A stretch of 34,667 nt of DNA, taken from positions 1-34,667 of the forward strand of contig NBIV01000481.1 of assembly GCA_003194525.1 (NCBI GenBank). Reading direction: 5' to 3'. Under the pieces are notes generated by a model, which was not told the DNA's origin, ran no database searches, and saw only the letters and a list, made by a program, of their open reading frames with translations. This document shows, in pieces, positions 20,760 through 32,033 of this stretch (its first letter is position 1; each line of letters opens with the position of its first letter). This DNA comes from Gracilariopsis chorda. Its lineage: Eukaryota > Rhodophyta > Florideophyceae > Gracilariales > Gracilariaceae. Made by a program: the position numbers and the translations under genes.

Positions 20760-22550
20760 TCACTTAGAGATTGACGAAGCGATGGAGCGGTGACGATGAG
20801 TCCCGGTTTTCTCCAACTCCTCCATGTATTCAGTCACAAGCGTAGGAACGTCTTCGCGAAGTGAGGCAAGGGTCACCCAGTCCGTTTCCTCATCGGAAAA
20901 TCCACGCCATTTCACGAGTAACTCTATATTCCCCTGTCGCCGTTTGATTTCCACAAACCGATCGATGACCAGAAGTTCATTTTGTTGGTAAGCAAGATAC
21001 TCTTGGAGTTCTTCAGTGACCTCAAAACTCCTGTTTCGGAAGAATTTTAACCTTCTACCGTGAATCTCCTCCTTTCGACCGTTCAATAGAGACTCGATCT
21101 GGAAAATGTACTCGGATCGACATTCGAGAACGCGATACGTTCCGACCCATTTCAGTGACGGTTTGTTGGTTTGCTCACGCTGTAGTACGCCTCGAAGAAC
21201 GAAATCTCCTTCTGTAAAATTGATCGGACGAACGTTTGTTCTCCTGTTGTGGCTAGCAACGGCTTGCTGCCGCTTCTTCGTTGAACGCTCAGCCACATCC
21301 TTATGCATTCCGTCGAGGGCCGATTGTAGTTGTTCAATCCGATCCAACTGTGCCTTGCGAATATTTTCAAGCTTCAGAACCTGAACCTTTCCACCCACTT
21401 TCCTAGTGATAGCAGTGAACGGCGAGTCTTGCTTATGACCAGTGAAAACTGTCAAGGGACAACGCTTTCCAAGGCGATCAATAATAGCATTGTTCAAAGC
21501 AGATTGAACCACCGGCAATACAGTAGGACAACAGCTATGGGGAAGCTGATATTCGGAAAGAAGAGCACGACATACGCGCAAAAGTTCCCTGCAAACTACT
21601 TCAACAGTGCCATTTGACCAGGGACAGTATCCCAACGTAAAATGGTGAGATGAATTTGTCCTTTCTTTGAGGACACGAACGACTTCGTTCTTAAAGTGAG
21701 AGCCACGGTCCGACACCCACTGGTTGGCTACACCAAACGCGGCAGACCACTTAATTAAAATGTTCGCAGTGGCCTCAGCAGTTTTCTCGGTTGTAGGTGT
21801 GAGCCAAACGTATCCACTGTGGTCATCTTTGATAACTAGTACGTAGAGAAAGCCGTCTTCCCCACGGGACATGTAGCAGAAGTCGAAATGAATTAATTCG
21901 TTGGGTTGATCGGAGTGGAGACCGTGGCCTAGTGGACGCGGAATGATCTTTCCAGACGCTGTGCAAAGGCAGTGGAGGCACGTGTTCACGAAATCATTAA
22001 CATTTTCGTCTACGTCCTTCCAGGAGAAGTGTGCTTTTATCGTAGCCAGGGTTACGTTCGAACTTCGATGTCCTCCATGACCTGTATAGGCCGCGATGAC
22101 TATTCGCAGCTTAAGAAGCTCGTCGTCCGAGGGAATCCAGAAAACATCGCTATCAGTCCTGTAGCCATCAGGAGACTTCTTGAAGGTCTTTGGTGGTTTA
22201 TCCTTCGACTGTCTCTGCGATTTCTTGATGTCCTCAAGATCTGGCCAGTCTAATTTTGCATCCACTCCAGGATTGATTGGCGCCACCATCAGGGACTTGG
22301 CACGTAGCAATTTAGTGCATCTGATTGTTCGTTTTGGGTTTACAGCCCATCGCGTTAGCATGTCTGCCCAAACGTTGCGCTCTCCTGAGAGATGTTCGAT
22401 AACATATCGAAAGGGACTGAGCTTGATAGCCCAGCGCATGAGCTTGCTTGCGGTGTGTCTCGATATACCTGGGTTTCTACCATACGGATCGTATAAATAG
22501 ACAAGGTTGGAGTGGTCAGTAAAGATGTTCACTTTATGACCCATGACCAA
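20760..22550 (-). pseudogene. pol: Unit 2: E2 integrase and chromodomain (complete)
   Basis: Same domains as 14691-16481, including the Tyr at the first zinc position. Copy-specific residues are Ile in NNAIIDRLG and Lys in EELEKTG, where units 1 and 3 have Arg (one C/T base near 20808). Confidence 0.93.
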
Positions 22551-22973
22551 CTAGTCCAGGCGACACATTGCTTCCACGATCGCGTAACCTTCCTTTTCTG
22601 GAACAGACCAATTGGCTGCAGATCCGGAGAAAGCGCCAGAGAGGAAACAGAGTGGTTCATGATGTTGCTCCTCGATCATCTTGTTCCTCTGTTTGAGGGG
22701 TACCTGGGTGAGTACTGCTCCCCAATGAGTGTCAGACGCGTCGCTAAAGAGGCAAATGTAACAATTGGACTTCGGATGCGCGAGTTTGACAGAGGCAGCT
22801 AGTTGTGCTTTGATGTCGGTGAAAGCCGAATCATGGTTCGCGCCCCATGAGGTGCCGAGAGAGAGATTGCGCAAAGCTTTCTTTGTTCGCTTACCAACCT
22901 TCGCGTATAATTGCTCAAGAAGCTCGTGAAGTGGTGCTATGCGTTCGGCGTGGGCTGGGATTGAATTGCGCAT
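22551..22973 (-). pseudogene. pol: Unit 2: E2 RNase H N-terminal half
   Basis: Protein identical to the other three copies and bounded by the same two TAG codons. Confidence 0.88.
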
Positions 22974-23588
22974 CTAATTTGTGGCGCAGACGAATTGTTG
23001 AAGCTCACTTGCCATGGTGGGAGTCTTCATTGACACTAGGGATTCAAAATGCCGTGGGTGGTACTGTACTCCCTCGGCAGATATAATGCGGCCACAGAAC
23101 CGCGCTTCCTGTGCGAAGAATGTTGACTTTTGGGCGTGCACATTGAGCCCAATTTCGTTGCAAACGGAGAGGAAAGATTCAATGTTGATCAGCAGTTCTT
23201 CTTCGTCTGTAGCGTAAAAGAGGAAATCGTCTATCCACTGCAGCATCTTTTCGACGCGTCCGTCGAATTTGTGAGAGAGCACTGCGTGGAAGTGATTGTC
23301 GGAATCGCTGCCTCCTTGAAGAAGCCGTTTAGAGGAATAAACCCCAAGGGGAGTTTGAATTGACATCATTTCCTGGGATTCCGGTGAAAGTGGTATCTGC
23401 CAGTATCCGTGGGCGAGGTCCACGTTTGCAAAGCAGGTGCTGCCGGCTGTGTCTTGGAACTTTGATTCCAGGTGTGGCATTGCCGATTGAATCGGTATTG
23501 TCCTCGCATTGGGTCCCCGCAGATCTACAGTGAATCGTAGTTTGGTAGATCCTGGCTTCGGGACGGCTAGAGCTGGTGACGCCCAACG
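22974..23588 (-). pseudogene. pol: Unit 2: E2 reverse transcriptase, 3' part
   Basis: Protein identical to the other copies. It ends in TAG (22974-22976) and is cut at its 5' side by the R LTR at 23589. Confidence 0.89.
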
Positions 23589-24501
23589 TGTGGTGCAATC
23601 CCGGTGTGGGAAAGGCACCCAAGGCAGCTCGAAGCCTTGCTCTCTTAGAGAGGTAGGCCCAGTTGGGTAGAGCCCTCCGTGTCCCGTATGACGGGTGTAA
23701 CTCCGTCGGGAGCCTGGAGCTACCTCGGAGGTTTAGGGGTTAGAACGGGTCGGAACCACGGCTGGTCCGGAAGTAGCCTGCGATCAGGGGAACAAAAGAG
23801 GGAAAGGGACCACCCGACGGGGGCGTGCGGAAAGCGGGAACAGACCCCGGAGGGGGGTGCCGATACACACACACGAACACGCACCGCGCGGCGGTTAGGG
23901 GATATGAGGGGAAGAGATGGTCTCACGGTCTCACGACACACGTCGGTAATATCAATACCCAAAACTGGGGCGGAGATAGGGCCTGTACGGGCGGTCACAC
24001 GACAAAAATGAATACCGCGAGTGGTCACAACCCACTGGGTACGACGAGCACGGTCTCCTCGGCGGTGCGAGTCGGGTGAAACTATCGGGCAAGCGGTGTA
24101 CCTCCGCGAGTAGTTAGACACTTCGCATGGCGAATAGAGTCAGAGCCGAACTCTTGTTTCTTTTCTTGGTGAGCTCGCCGTCGTGCGGCCGACGCTCAAG
24201 TACTAGCTCAGTGCAGTACAGTAGGTAGTGCACTAGCCTAAGTAAAATTAACCCCTAAACTACACTAAAATAAGTAGCCATTTTGGGCCTCCTGGCCGGG
24301 GCTGTAGCCACGTGTCCACCACCCTTGCCAGGCAAGTACCACAAAATATGAATGTTCCCATAACCACCCTGGGTAACCCGACCGCTAATTAGCCCGGTAA
24401 ACGGGGGCTAAAATTCATGCATCCTGCTTCATCGCTCGCACCGAGTACACCTCAGATATGAGTTTCACCATCGCCCGTACGCGGGAATGTATTGCACTAC
24501 A
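23589..24501 (-). repeat. Unit 2: solo LTR of element R inside E2 RT
   Basis: Third solo copy, with CAACG at 23584-23588 and 24502-24506. Ends TGTGGTGCAAT and ATTGCACTACA are intact. Confidence 0.94.
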
Positions 24502-26285
24502 CAACGTGCGGAAGGGTTCTTGTAGATGGCGCCTACGGCCTCCAGTTCTCGAGTCGTTTGCACAATAAAGTCTCTTTGCTGAGGCGCATATCGACGTTGT
24601 GGGGAGCGGTATGGCTTCGAATTTTCGACAGGCGTGATGGTTAACGGTGGTACGTCGACCGGTGGGTCATTTCCAAGCTTAATTCGAAAGACATCTCTGT
24701 ACTGCTCGAGCATGTTGGAGAGTTTCGAACGGCCTTTGTCCGAGATAGCATTGCCCTTTGCCTCAGTAAGAATCTTAGCGAAGGCTTGGTTGATGGATTC
24801 TATGGAATCCGTCCCGATGCCGGCGGCAAGGCCCTCGGGAAGCTGTATGGGATCGTTGTCAGCCACGATGTAGCTGAGACCTTCGTACTTCGCAGAGGCG
24901 AACTTCGCTTCGGGTATGCCCAGTTCGTGTATGTGCTTGTCGTGAATGGAGTCACGTACACGAAGGAGGTGATCTCTGAGGTTGAATCCGATGGCATGCA
25001 GAAATGGGCGCCCCAGGAGAATCTCGTCCATAGTTTGATCCACGATATAGAACTCAATACCTCGAACACGCACGGGAATATTCGATCCAGGCAGATATAT
25101 TGTAGCTGTGAGCACCACTGATCGAGATGCAGAGAAATTGGTGCCGCTATCGGCCTTGAACGCACCTTCCAGGGGTATAGGTGGATTAAAAGTCTTCGCA
25201 CTAATGTCTGGCATGACGGTCTTCACCTTGTCGAAGATTGAAGAGTCAATTGCGCTAAAGTCTGATCCAGAATCCCCAAGGACGATATCAAACACTGCAT
25301 CTTCGAGGGCTATGCGAAAACGACCTTCATTTGCATCTGGTATCCTAACGTCTGAGAACGGTTGCACTTTAACAGACTTAGCTCTCTTCACTTTCTTGCT
25401 ATTGTACAGTTTCTCAAATAGTTCCTTTTTGAGTTCTGTTGGCGTTTTCGGGCAGTCCTTCAGGCGGTGGATACCGTCATAATTCTCGTTTAAGCAGGGT
25501 TCCGTCCATTCGGGAGCCTTTCGCTTGGCTCCAGTGTTTGCAGATTTTCTCATTTCAAAAGGAAGAGGGGTGACAGATTTATCAGAGCTTATGCCAGCTT
25601 CTCGAGGACGTCCACGATCACGATGTTGACGAGTTTTGCGAGAATTGAGACGCGCACGAGCCGTCTCCGTGAGGGATATTTCGAGTGCGATATTGGCGAC
25701 TTCATCCTTGAAGAGCTTGATGTTTGCAAGTTGGTTCTTTTTCCACCCCATGCGCAGCATTCTGATTCGTTCCTGTAGAAGATCTGGCTGAAATTTGCGC
25801 ACGAGGCGGTCCATAAACTTCTTAGCCATATCAGTGTCCTGTAAGACTTCCGAGGCGTTGTTATGATCCAACACGGTTATCACATTGATGATAAAGTTTG
25901 AAACCCCGCCTGCAGGGTCCGCTTTGTTCGGAACAAACGTAAGGGATCTCAGAGATGATTCGATACGCTCTGAAAGGTCTTTAGGCGCAGAACTCGAAGC
26001 AGATTCGAACCAAGCTTGAACATTCTCTACAGTTTCTTCTTCCACTGTTGAAATTCCCGGTACTTCTCCCATTATGCACAGGGCGTGCAAAGTAGACGCT
26101 TCCATACAGTCTTTGATGGATGCGGGTGACAGCTTTGCCTCCTCACTTCGATCCTTATTCACGTCTTCAACCTTTGCGCAGTAGGCGGTATACGTGGTTT
26201 CAAACTTGATGAGAGAGGGCTGATCAACCGTCGTGAGAACCGGGGGCTGGATGACAGACACAACACCATAATTCGAAGATGCCAT
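24502..26285 (-). pseudogene. gag-pol: Unit 2: E2 gag-protease and start of RT
   Basis: Protein identical to the copies at 12364 and 18433. It is the rightmost gag in the window; a further copy is expected beyond the right edge, after the R element. Confidence 0.9.
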
Positions 26286-26484
26286 GTTTGCAGTAGCTTC
26301 TTACTACGAGCAGACAAAACCACGCAGATTCTTTGGGCAAAGCGCTTTGTTGTTTGGAGTTAGACTGAACGCTGTAAGAGCTAGCAAACGATGCAGGGCT
26401 TGTTGGTCGATAGAGGGAATTGTTTTGTCGGTCGCTGGGGTTCGCGTAGATGGAAAGGAGGGCACACCTCTTGAGCAACTTCTG

Positions 26485-26823
26485 TGATGCTCTTCGAGGT
26501 TGCTCTCAGCTTGGGCGCTGAAAGCGTTTATTTGTAGTGCGTAAAGATGGAGCTATGGTAGTCGTAGCAGCAACAAGTGCGAACGAAAGAAGTTGAGAAA
26601 AAACGCACATGCATACGATTCCGCTTTGTACAGCAAAGCGCAAACGGGGTCCGACGGAAGGTATCGAAATCTAAAAGCATAGTCATGCTCTCCTTGCGCA
26701 TATGCGTGACAAAGCGGCACGCATTATTCCAGCACATGCAGAATAGAACCGGTATAGCAATGCGCGACAGACATGGGTCGGTCGATACATCAGCGCCCCG
26801 TGAGTTATGATGTGAAAGCATCA
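26485..26823 (-). repeat. Presumed LTR of E2 (unit 2/3 boundary)
   Basis: Third copy of the candidate E2 LTR. Edges are inferred as for 14347-14685. Confidence 0.45.
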
Positions 26824-26828
26824 ATAAA

Positions 26829-28619
26829 TCACTTAGAGATTGACGAAGCGATGGAGCGGTGACGATGAGTCCCGGTTCTCTCCAACTCCTCCATGTATTC
26901 AGTCACAAGCGTAGGAACGTCTTCGCGAAGTGAGGCAAGGGTCACCCAGTCCGTTTCCTCATCGGAAAATCCACGCCATTTCACGAGTAACTCTATATTC
27001 CCCTGTCGCCGTTTGATTTCCACAAACCGATCGATGACCAGAAGTTCATTTTGTTGGTAAGCAAGATACTCTTGGAGTTCTTCAGTGACCTCAAAACTCC
27101 TGTTTCGGAAGAATTTTAACCTTCTACCGTGAATCTCCTCCTTTCGACCGTTCAATAGAGACTCGATCTGGAAAATGTACTCGGATCGACATTCGAGAAC
27201 GCGATACGTTCCGACCCATTTCAGTGACGGTTTGTTGGTTTGCTCACGCTGTAGTACGCCTCGAAGAACGAAATCTCCTTCTGTAAAATTGATCGGACGA
27301 ACGTTTGTTCTCCTGTTGTGGCTAGCAACGGCTTGCTGCCGCTTCTTCGTTGAACGCTCAGCCACATCCTTATGCATTCCGTCGAGGGCCGATTGTAGTT
27401 GTTCAATCCGATCCAACTGTGCCTTGCGAATATTTTCAAGCTTCAGAACCTGAACCTTTCCACCCACTTTCCTAGTGATAGCAGTGAACGGCGAGTCTTG
27501 CTTATGACCAGTGAAAACTGTCAAGGGACAACGCTTTCCAAGGCGATCAATAATAGCATTGTTCAAAGCAGATTGAACCACCGGCAATACAGTAGGACAA
27601 CAGCTATGGGGAAGCTGATATTCGGAAAGAAGAGCACGACATACGCGCAAAAGTTCCCTGCAAACTACTTCAACAGTGCCATTTGACCAGGGACAGTATC
27701 CCAACGTAAAATGGTGAGATGAATTTGTCCTTTCTTTGAGGACACGAACGACTTCGTTCTTAAAGTGAGAGCCACGGTCCGACACCCACTGGTTGGCTAC
27801 ACCAAACGCGGCAGACCACTTAATTAAAATGTTCGCAGTGGCCTCAGCAGTTTTCTCGGTTGTAGGTGTGAGCCAAACGTATCCACTGTGGTCATCTTTG
27901 ATAACTAGTACGTAGAGAAAGCCGTCTTCCCCACGGGACATGTAGCAGAAGTCGAAATGAATTAATTCGTTGGGTTGATCGGAGTGGAGACCGTGGCCTA
28001 GTGGACGCGGAATGATCTTTCCAGACGCTGTGCAAAGGCAGTGGAGGCACGTGTTCACGAAATCATTAACATTTTCGTCTACGTCCTTCCAGGAGAAGTG
28101 TGCTTTTATCGTAGCCAGGGTTACGTTCGAACTTCGATGTCCTCCATGACCTGTATAGGCCGCGATGACTATTCGCAGCTTAAGAAGCTCGTCGTCCGAG
28201 GGAATCCAGAAAACATCGCTATCAGTCCTGTAGCCATCAGGAGACTTCTTGAAGGTCTTTGGTGGTTTATCCTTCGACTGTCTCTGCGATTTCTTGATGT
28301 CCTCAAGATCTGGCCAGTCTAATTTTGCATCCACTCCAGGATTGATTGGCGCCACCATCAGGGACTTGGCACGTAGCAATTTAGTGCATCTGATTGTTCG
28401 TTTTGGGTTTACAGCCCATCGCGTTAGCATGTCTGCCCAAACGTTGCGCTCTCCTGAGAGATGTTCGATAACATATCGAAAGGGACTGAGCTTGATAGCC
28501 CAGCGCATGAGCTTGCTTGCGGTGTGTCTCGATATACCTGGGTTTCTACCATACGGATCGTATAAATAGACAAGGTTGGAGTGGTCAGTAAAGATGTTCA
28601 CTTTATGACCCATGACCAA
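26829..28619 (-). pseudogene. pol: Unit 3: E2 integrase and chromodomain (complete)
   Basis: Same domains and same Tyr155 as units 1 and 2. It carries Ile in NNAIIDRLG (as unit 2) and Arg in EELERTG (as unit 1), so the sparse variants do not define one simple nested order of duplication. Confidence 0.93.
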
Positions 28620-29042
28620 CTAGTCCAGGCGACACATTGCTTCCACGATCGCGTAACCTTCCTTTTCTGGAACAGACCAATTGGCTGCAGATCCGGAGAA
28701 AGCGCCAGAGAGGAAACAGAGTGGTTCATGATGTTGCTCCTCGATCATCTTGTTCCTCTGTTTGAGGGGTACCTGGGTGAGTACTGCTCCCCAATGAGTG
28801 TCAGACGCGTCGCTAAAGAGGCAAATGTAACAATTGGACTTCGGATGCGCGAGTTTGACAGAGGCAGCTAGTTGTGCTTTGATGTCGGTGAAAGCCGAAT
28901 CATGGTTCGCGCCCCATGAGGTGCCGAGAGAGAGATTGCGCAAAGCTTTCTTTGTTCGCTTACCAACCTTCGCGTATAATTGCTCAAGAAGCTCGTGAAG
29001 TGGTGCTATGCGTTCGGCGTGGGCTGGGATTGAATTGCGCAT
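28620..29042 (-). pseudogene. pol: Unit 3: E2 RNase H N-terminal half
   Basis: Identical to the other copies, with both TAG codons present (29043-29045 and 28620-28622). Confidence 0.88.
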
Positions 29043-29657
29043 CTAATTTGTGGCGCAGACGAATTGTTGAAGCTCACTTGCCATGGTGGGAGTCTTCATT
29101 GACACTAGGGATTCAAAATGCCGTGGGTGGTACTGTACTCCCTCGGCAGATATAATGCGGCCACAGAACCGCGCTTCCTGTGCGAAGAATGTTGACTTTT
29201 GGGCGTGCACATTGAGCCCAATTTCGTTGCAAACGGAGAGGAAAGATTCAATGTTGATCAGCAGTTCTTCTTCGTCTGTAGCGTAAAAGAGGAAATCGTC
29301 TATCCACTGCAGCATCTTTTCGACGCGTCCGTCGAATTTGTGAGAGAGCACTGCGTGGAAGTGATTGTCGGAATCGCTGCCTCCTTGAAGAAGCCGTTTA
29401 GAGGAATAAACCCCAAGGGGAGTTTGAATTGACATCATTTCCTGGGATTCCGGTGAAAGTGGTATCTGCCAGTATCCGTGGGCGAGGTCCACGTTTGCAA
29501 AGCAGGTGCTGCCGGCTGTGTCTTGGAACTTTGATTCCAGGTGTGGCATTGCCGATTGAATCGGTATTGTCCTCGCATTGGGTCCCCGCAGATCTACAGT
29601 GAATCGTAGTTTGGTAGATCCTGGCTTCGGGACGGCTAGAGCTGGTGACGCCCAACG
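29043..29657 (-). pseudogene. pol: Unit 3: E2 reverse transcriptase, 3' part
   Basis: Identical to the other copies and ends at CAACG 29653-29657. Here the adjoining R LTR belongs to a longer R element, so the matching RT start should lie beyond the right edge of the window. Confidence 0.89.
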
Positions 29658-30570
29658 TGTGGTGCAATCCCGGTGTGGGAAAGGCACCCAAGGCAGCTCG
29701 AAGCCTTGCTCTCTTAGAGAGGTAGGCCCAGTTGGGTAGAGCCCTCCGTGTCCCGTATGACGGGTGTAACTCCGTCGGGAGCCTGGAGCTACCTCGGAGG
29801 TTTAGGGGTTAGAACGGGTCGGAACCACGGCTGGTCCGGAAGTAGCCTGCGATCAGGGGAACAAAAGAGGGAAAGGGACCACCCGACGGGGGCGTGCGGA
29901 AAGCGGGAACAGACCCCGGAGGGGGGTGCCGATACACACACACGAACACGCACCGCGCGGCGGTTAGGGGATATGAGGGGAAGAGATGGTCTCACGGTCT
30001 CACGACACACGTCGGTAATATCAATACCCAAAACTGGGGCGGAGATAGGGCCTGTACGGGCGGTCACACGACAAAAATGAATACCGCGAGTGGTCACAAC
30101 CCACTGGGTACGACGAGCACGGTCTCCTCGGCGGTGCGAGTCGGGTGAAACTATCGGGCAAGCGGTGTACCTCCGCGAGTAGTTAGACACTTCGCATGGC
30201 GAATAGAGTCAGAGCCGAACTCTTGTTTCTTTTCTTGGTGAGCTCGCCGTCGTGCGGCCGACGCTCAAGTACTAGCTCAGTGCAGTACAGTAGGTAGTGC
30301 ACTAGCCTAAGTAAAATTAACCCCTAAACTACACTAAAATAAGTAGCCATTTTGGGCCTCCTGGCCGGGGCTGTAGCCACGTGTCCACCACCCTTGCCAG
30401 GCAAGTACCACAAAATATGAATGTTCCCATAACCACCCTGGGTAACCCGACCGCTAATTAGCCCGGTAAACGGGGGCTAAAATTCATGCATCCTGCTTCA
30501 TCGCTCGCACCGAGTACACCTCAGATATGAGTTTCACCATCGCCCGTACGCGGGAATGTATTGCACTACA
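29658..30570 (-). repeat. R 3' LTR at the right end of the array
   Basis: Same LTR as the three solo copies, with CAACG on its left. On its right, after ATTGCACTACA, it does not meet CAACG and gag but a polypurine tract and R interior. This shows that the solo copies are R LTRs and gives their orientation. Confidence 0.94.
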
Positions 30571-30587
30571 CATCCCCCTCCTTAAGG
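30571..30587 (-). other. R polypurine tract
   Basis: The minus strand reads CCTTAAGGAGGGGGATG directly before the LTR start TGTAGTGCAAT, the same layout as E1 at 450-463. Confidence 0.85.
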
Positions 30588-30620
30588 GCCGAAAACGAAC
30601 GTGAGTATAGGCGTGAGGAG

Positions 30621-32033
30621 ATGAGGCGCGAGGGTATAAATAGTCCCGACAAGGGAATCGCCGAGATACCGGTCCCCCGTACCAACACGGTTACAACTGA
30701 TCAACCCTCAGTACCTTCTTCAACAGACTCTGCGCCCCTCTCTGCTATGACCAACACTCCGTTTTCGAACAACCCGCCTGCGGGCGCCCCGAAGGGGACT
30801 TCCGCGGGCGGACAACCTTCCTTCGCGACGCCGGGGTCGCGGGTTCGTCACCCAACCTCTGGGTTCCTCTCCTTGCCTCTGCCTGGAGGATCGTCTCATG
30901 TTCCAACCTTGGATGCCTCGGATGCCGCGAGTATCGCCGCCTGGAATTCCGCTCAAGCGATACCGATCACTGCGACCGCCGCCGGCTGGGTGTCACCATC
31001 GACACTTTGGGCCCGCAATCCCCGGGAAGACGCTCTCCTCTTTTCGAGTGCGCCCTGGTTCCACCCCACATGGGTTTCCGACTCGGACCTCATCGACTCC
31101 TATGTGGAGGAGGGCGAGCTCCCAGGCGGACTAGGCCGGGATTTGGTCGACTCCTTCGACTGGAGGACGCGTATCGCGGTAGAGCCACAGTTCCTCGCAC
31201 GGAAGCGCACCAGATATGGTTTCGAGACGCTGAATGAAGCCCGTGCCGGGATGGCCAAGGTCGCCTACGACCGTCTCGCCCGCGCGAGTTATCCGGATGA
31301 GCTGATACCAACGGAATACAGCTTTGACCTCTCGCGGTACCGTACCTACGGTGAAGTCTCATACTGCGAGAACCTTGCTGCCTACCAGCCATCTACACCG
31401 TTCCGGTCCACTCCAATAGAAGCCGGGATGCTCCTCTGGAGGCGCCCAATTCTGCGTGCAGAGTTCCGATATCTTCATCGTCCGAATCATCGCGGATCCT
31501 TCTTCGACCGACTCCGGTTTGAGCGAAAGGCGCGCTCCCGCTTCGGGTTCCTGGTACCATACCAAAATCTCGAGGTCGAGAGGCTCCGTCCATCCGCGAT
31601 GCGCGGCCGGTATGCACCTCTTCCCCATTGGTGGAGCAGGTTCGAAGTCCCGAGGGGATGCTTTGCGGAGATGCCTCCGTGCCTCAGCTACATCGGTTCA
31701 CGATTAATCAACAATCCGGATTCCGGTTACTGGACTCTCTTCCTCGCCGAATGGGCTGCTCGCGTTGCCGCATTTCTCCTCTGGGAGGTGTACGACAAGA
31801 ACCGTCTGTGGTACATTCCTCCTCACCTACGCCAGGTTATCCGCCGATTGGATCTCTATATCCCTCTGGGATCCGAAGCCAATGTGGATGAGCGTCAGTG
31901 CCTTCTGAACACCATCGATATGGTTAACTGGGATACAGTCCCAGTCTCCAACGTCCCTGACGGTGAGCCTTCCAGGCATGATCGCTCTCCAGGCCGGAGA
32001 AATCTAAAACGCTGGCAACTTCGTCTTCTATGA
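30621..32033 (+). CDS. R accessory protein, antisense to pol, unknown function
   Basis: The frame stays open for 490 codons; the first ATG is 30621 (470 aa) and the next in frame is 30747 (428 aa), which fits a TATA-like motif at 30635. Residues up to about 110 are Pro/Ser/Thr-rich. The rest looks like a folded domain rich in Arg, Trp and Tyr: LLFSSAPWFHPTW, VDSFDWRTRIAVEPQFLARK, EYSFDLSRYRTYGEVSYCEN, GYWTLFLAEWAARVAAFLLW. I recognise no family. There is no signal peptide and no clear membrane segment, which argues against an envelope protein. It lies between the 3' LTR and the end of pol and points toward pol, like the antisense genes known in some plant gypsy elements (for example Grande). 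The last dozen basic residues (RRNLKRWQLRLL) may be out of the true frame, because 32008-32463 appears to continue the gene in another frame. Confidence 0.62.
   Translation: MRREGINSPDKGIAEIPVPRTNTVTTDQPSVPSSTDSAPLSAMTNTPFSNNPPAGAPKGTSAGGQPSFATPGSRVRHPTSGFLSLPLPGGSSHVPTLDASDAASIAAWNSAQAIPITATAAGWVSPSTLWARNPREDALLFSSAPWFHPTWVSDSDLIDSYVEEGELPGGLGRDLVDSFDWRTRIAVEPQFLARKRTRYGFETLNEARAGMAKVAYDRLARASYPDELIPTEYSFDLSRYRTYGEVSYCENLAAYQPSTPFRSTPIEAGMLLWRRPILRAEFRYLHRPNHRGSFFDRLRFERKARSRFGFLVPYQNLEVERLRPSAMRGRYAPLPHWWSRFEVPRGCFAEMPPCLSYIGSRLINNPDSGYWTLFLAEWAARVAAFLLWEVYDKNRLWYIPPHLRQVIRRLDLYIPLGSEANVDERQCLLNTIDMVNWDTVPVSNVPDGEPSRHDRSPGRRNLKRWQLRLL
30635..30643 (+). promoter_or_regulatory. Candidate TATA box for the plus-strand gene of R
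   Basis: TATAAATAG lies 65 bp inside the R 3' LTR edge, on the strand of the accessory gene. If transcription starts about 30 bp downstream, the first usable start codon in frame is ATG 30747. The motif may also occur by chance. Confidence 0.45.

Larger units (their letters stand above)
9367..30570 (-). repeat. Tandem array of E2 retrotransposon units, period 6069 bp
   Basis: Corresponding sites recur at an exact spacing of 6069 bp: integrase frame starts at 10412, 16481, 22550 and 28619; gag starts at 14147, 20216 and 26285; R LTR starts at 11451, 17520, 23589 and 29658. The array covers about 3.5 units. It begins inside integrase on the left and ends at the R LTR on the right. Each unit is one LTR-plus-interior of E2 (5151 bp) carrying a 913-bp R LTR and a 5-bp duplication. 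Between the complete units I find only isolated substitutions, such as G/T near 15413, C/T near 20808 and C/T near 12454. The amplification is therefore very recent, unless it is an assembly product. Confidence 0.93.

Noticed and set aside
30621..32033. Envelope gene of an errantivirus-like element
   Set aside because: The frame is antisense to pol and shows no signal peptide, no clear membrane anchor and no furin-like site.
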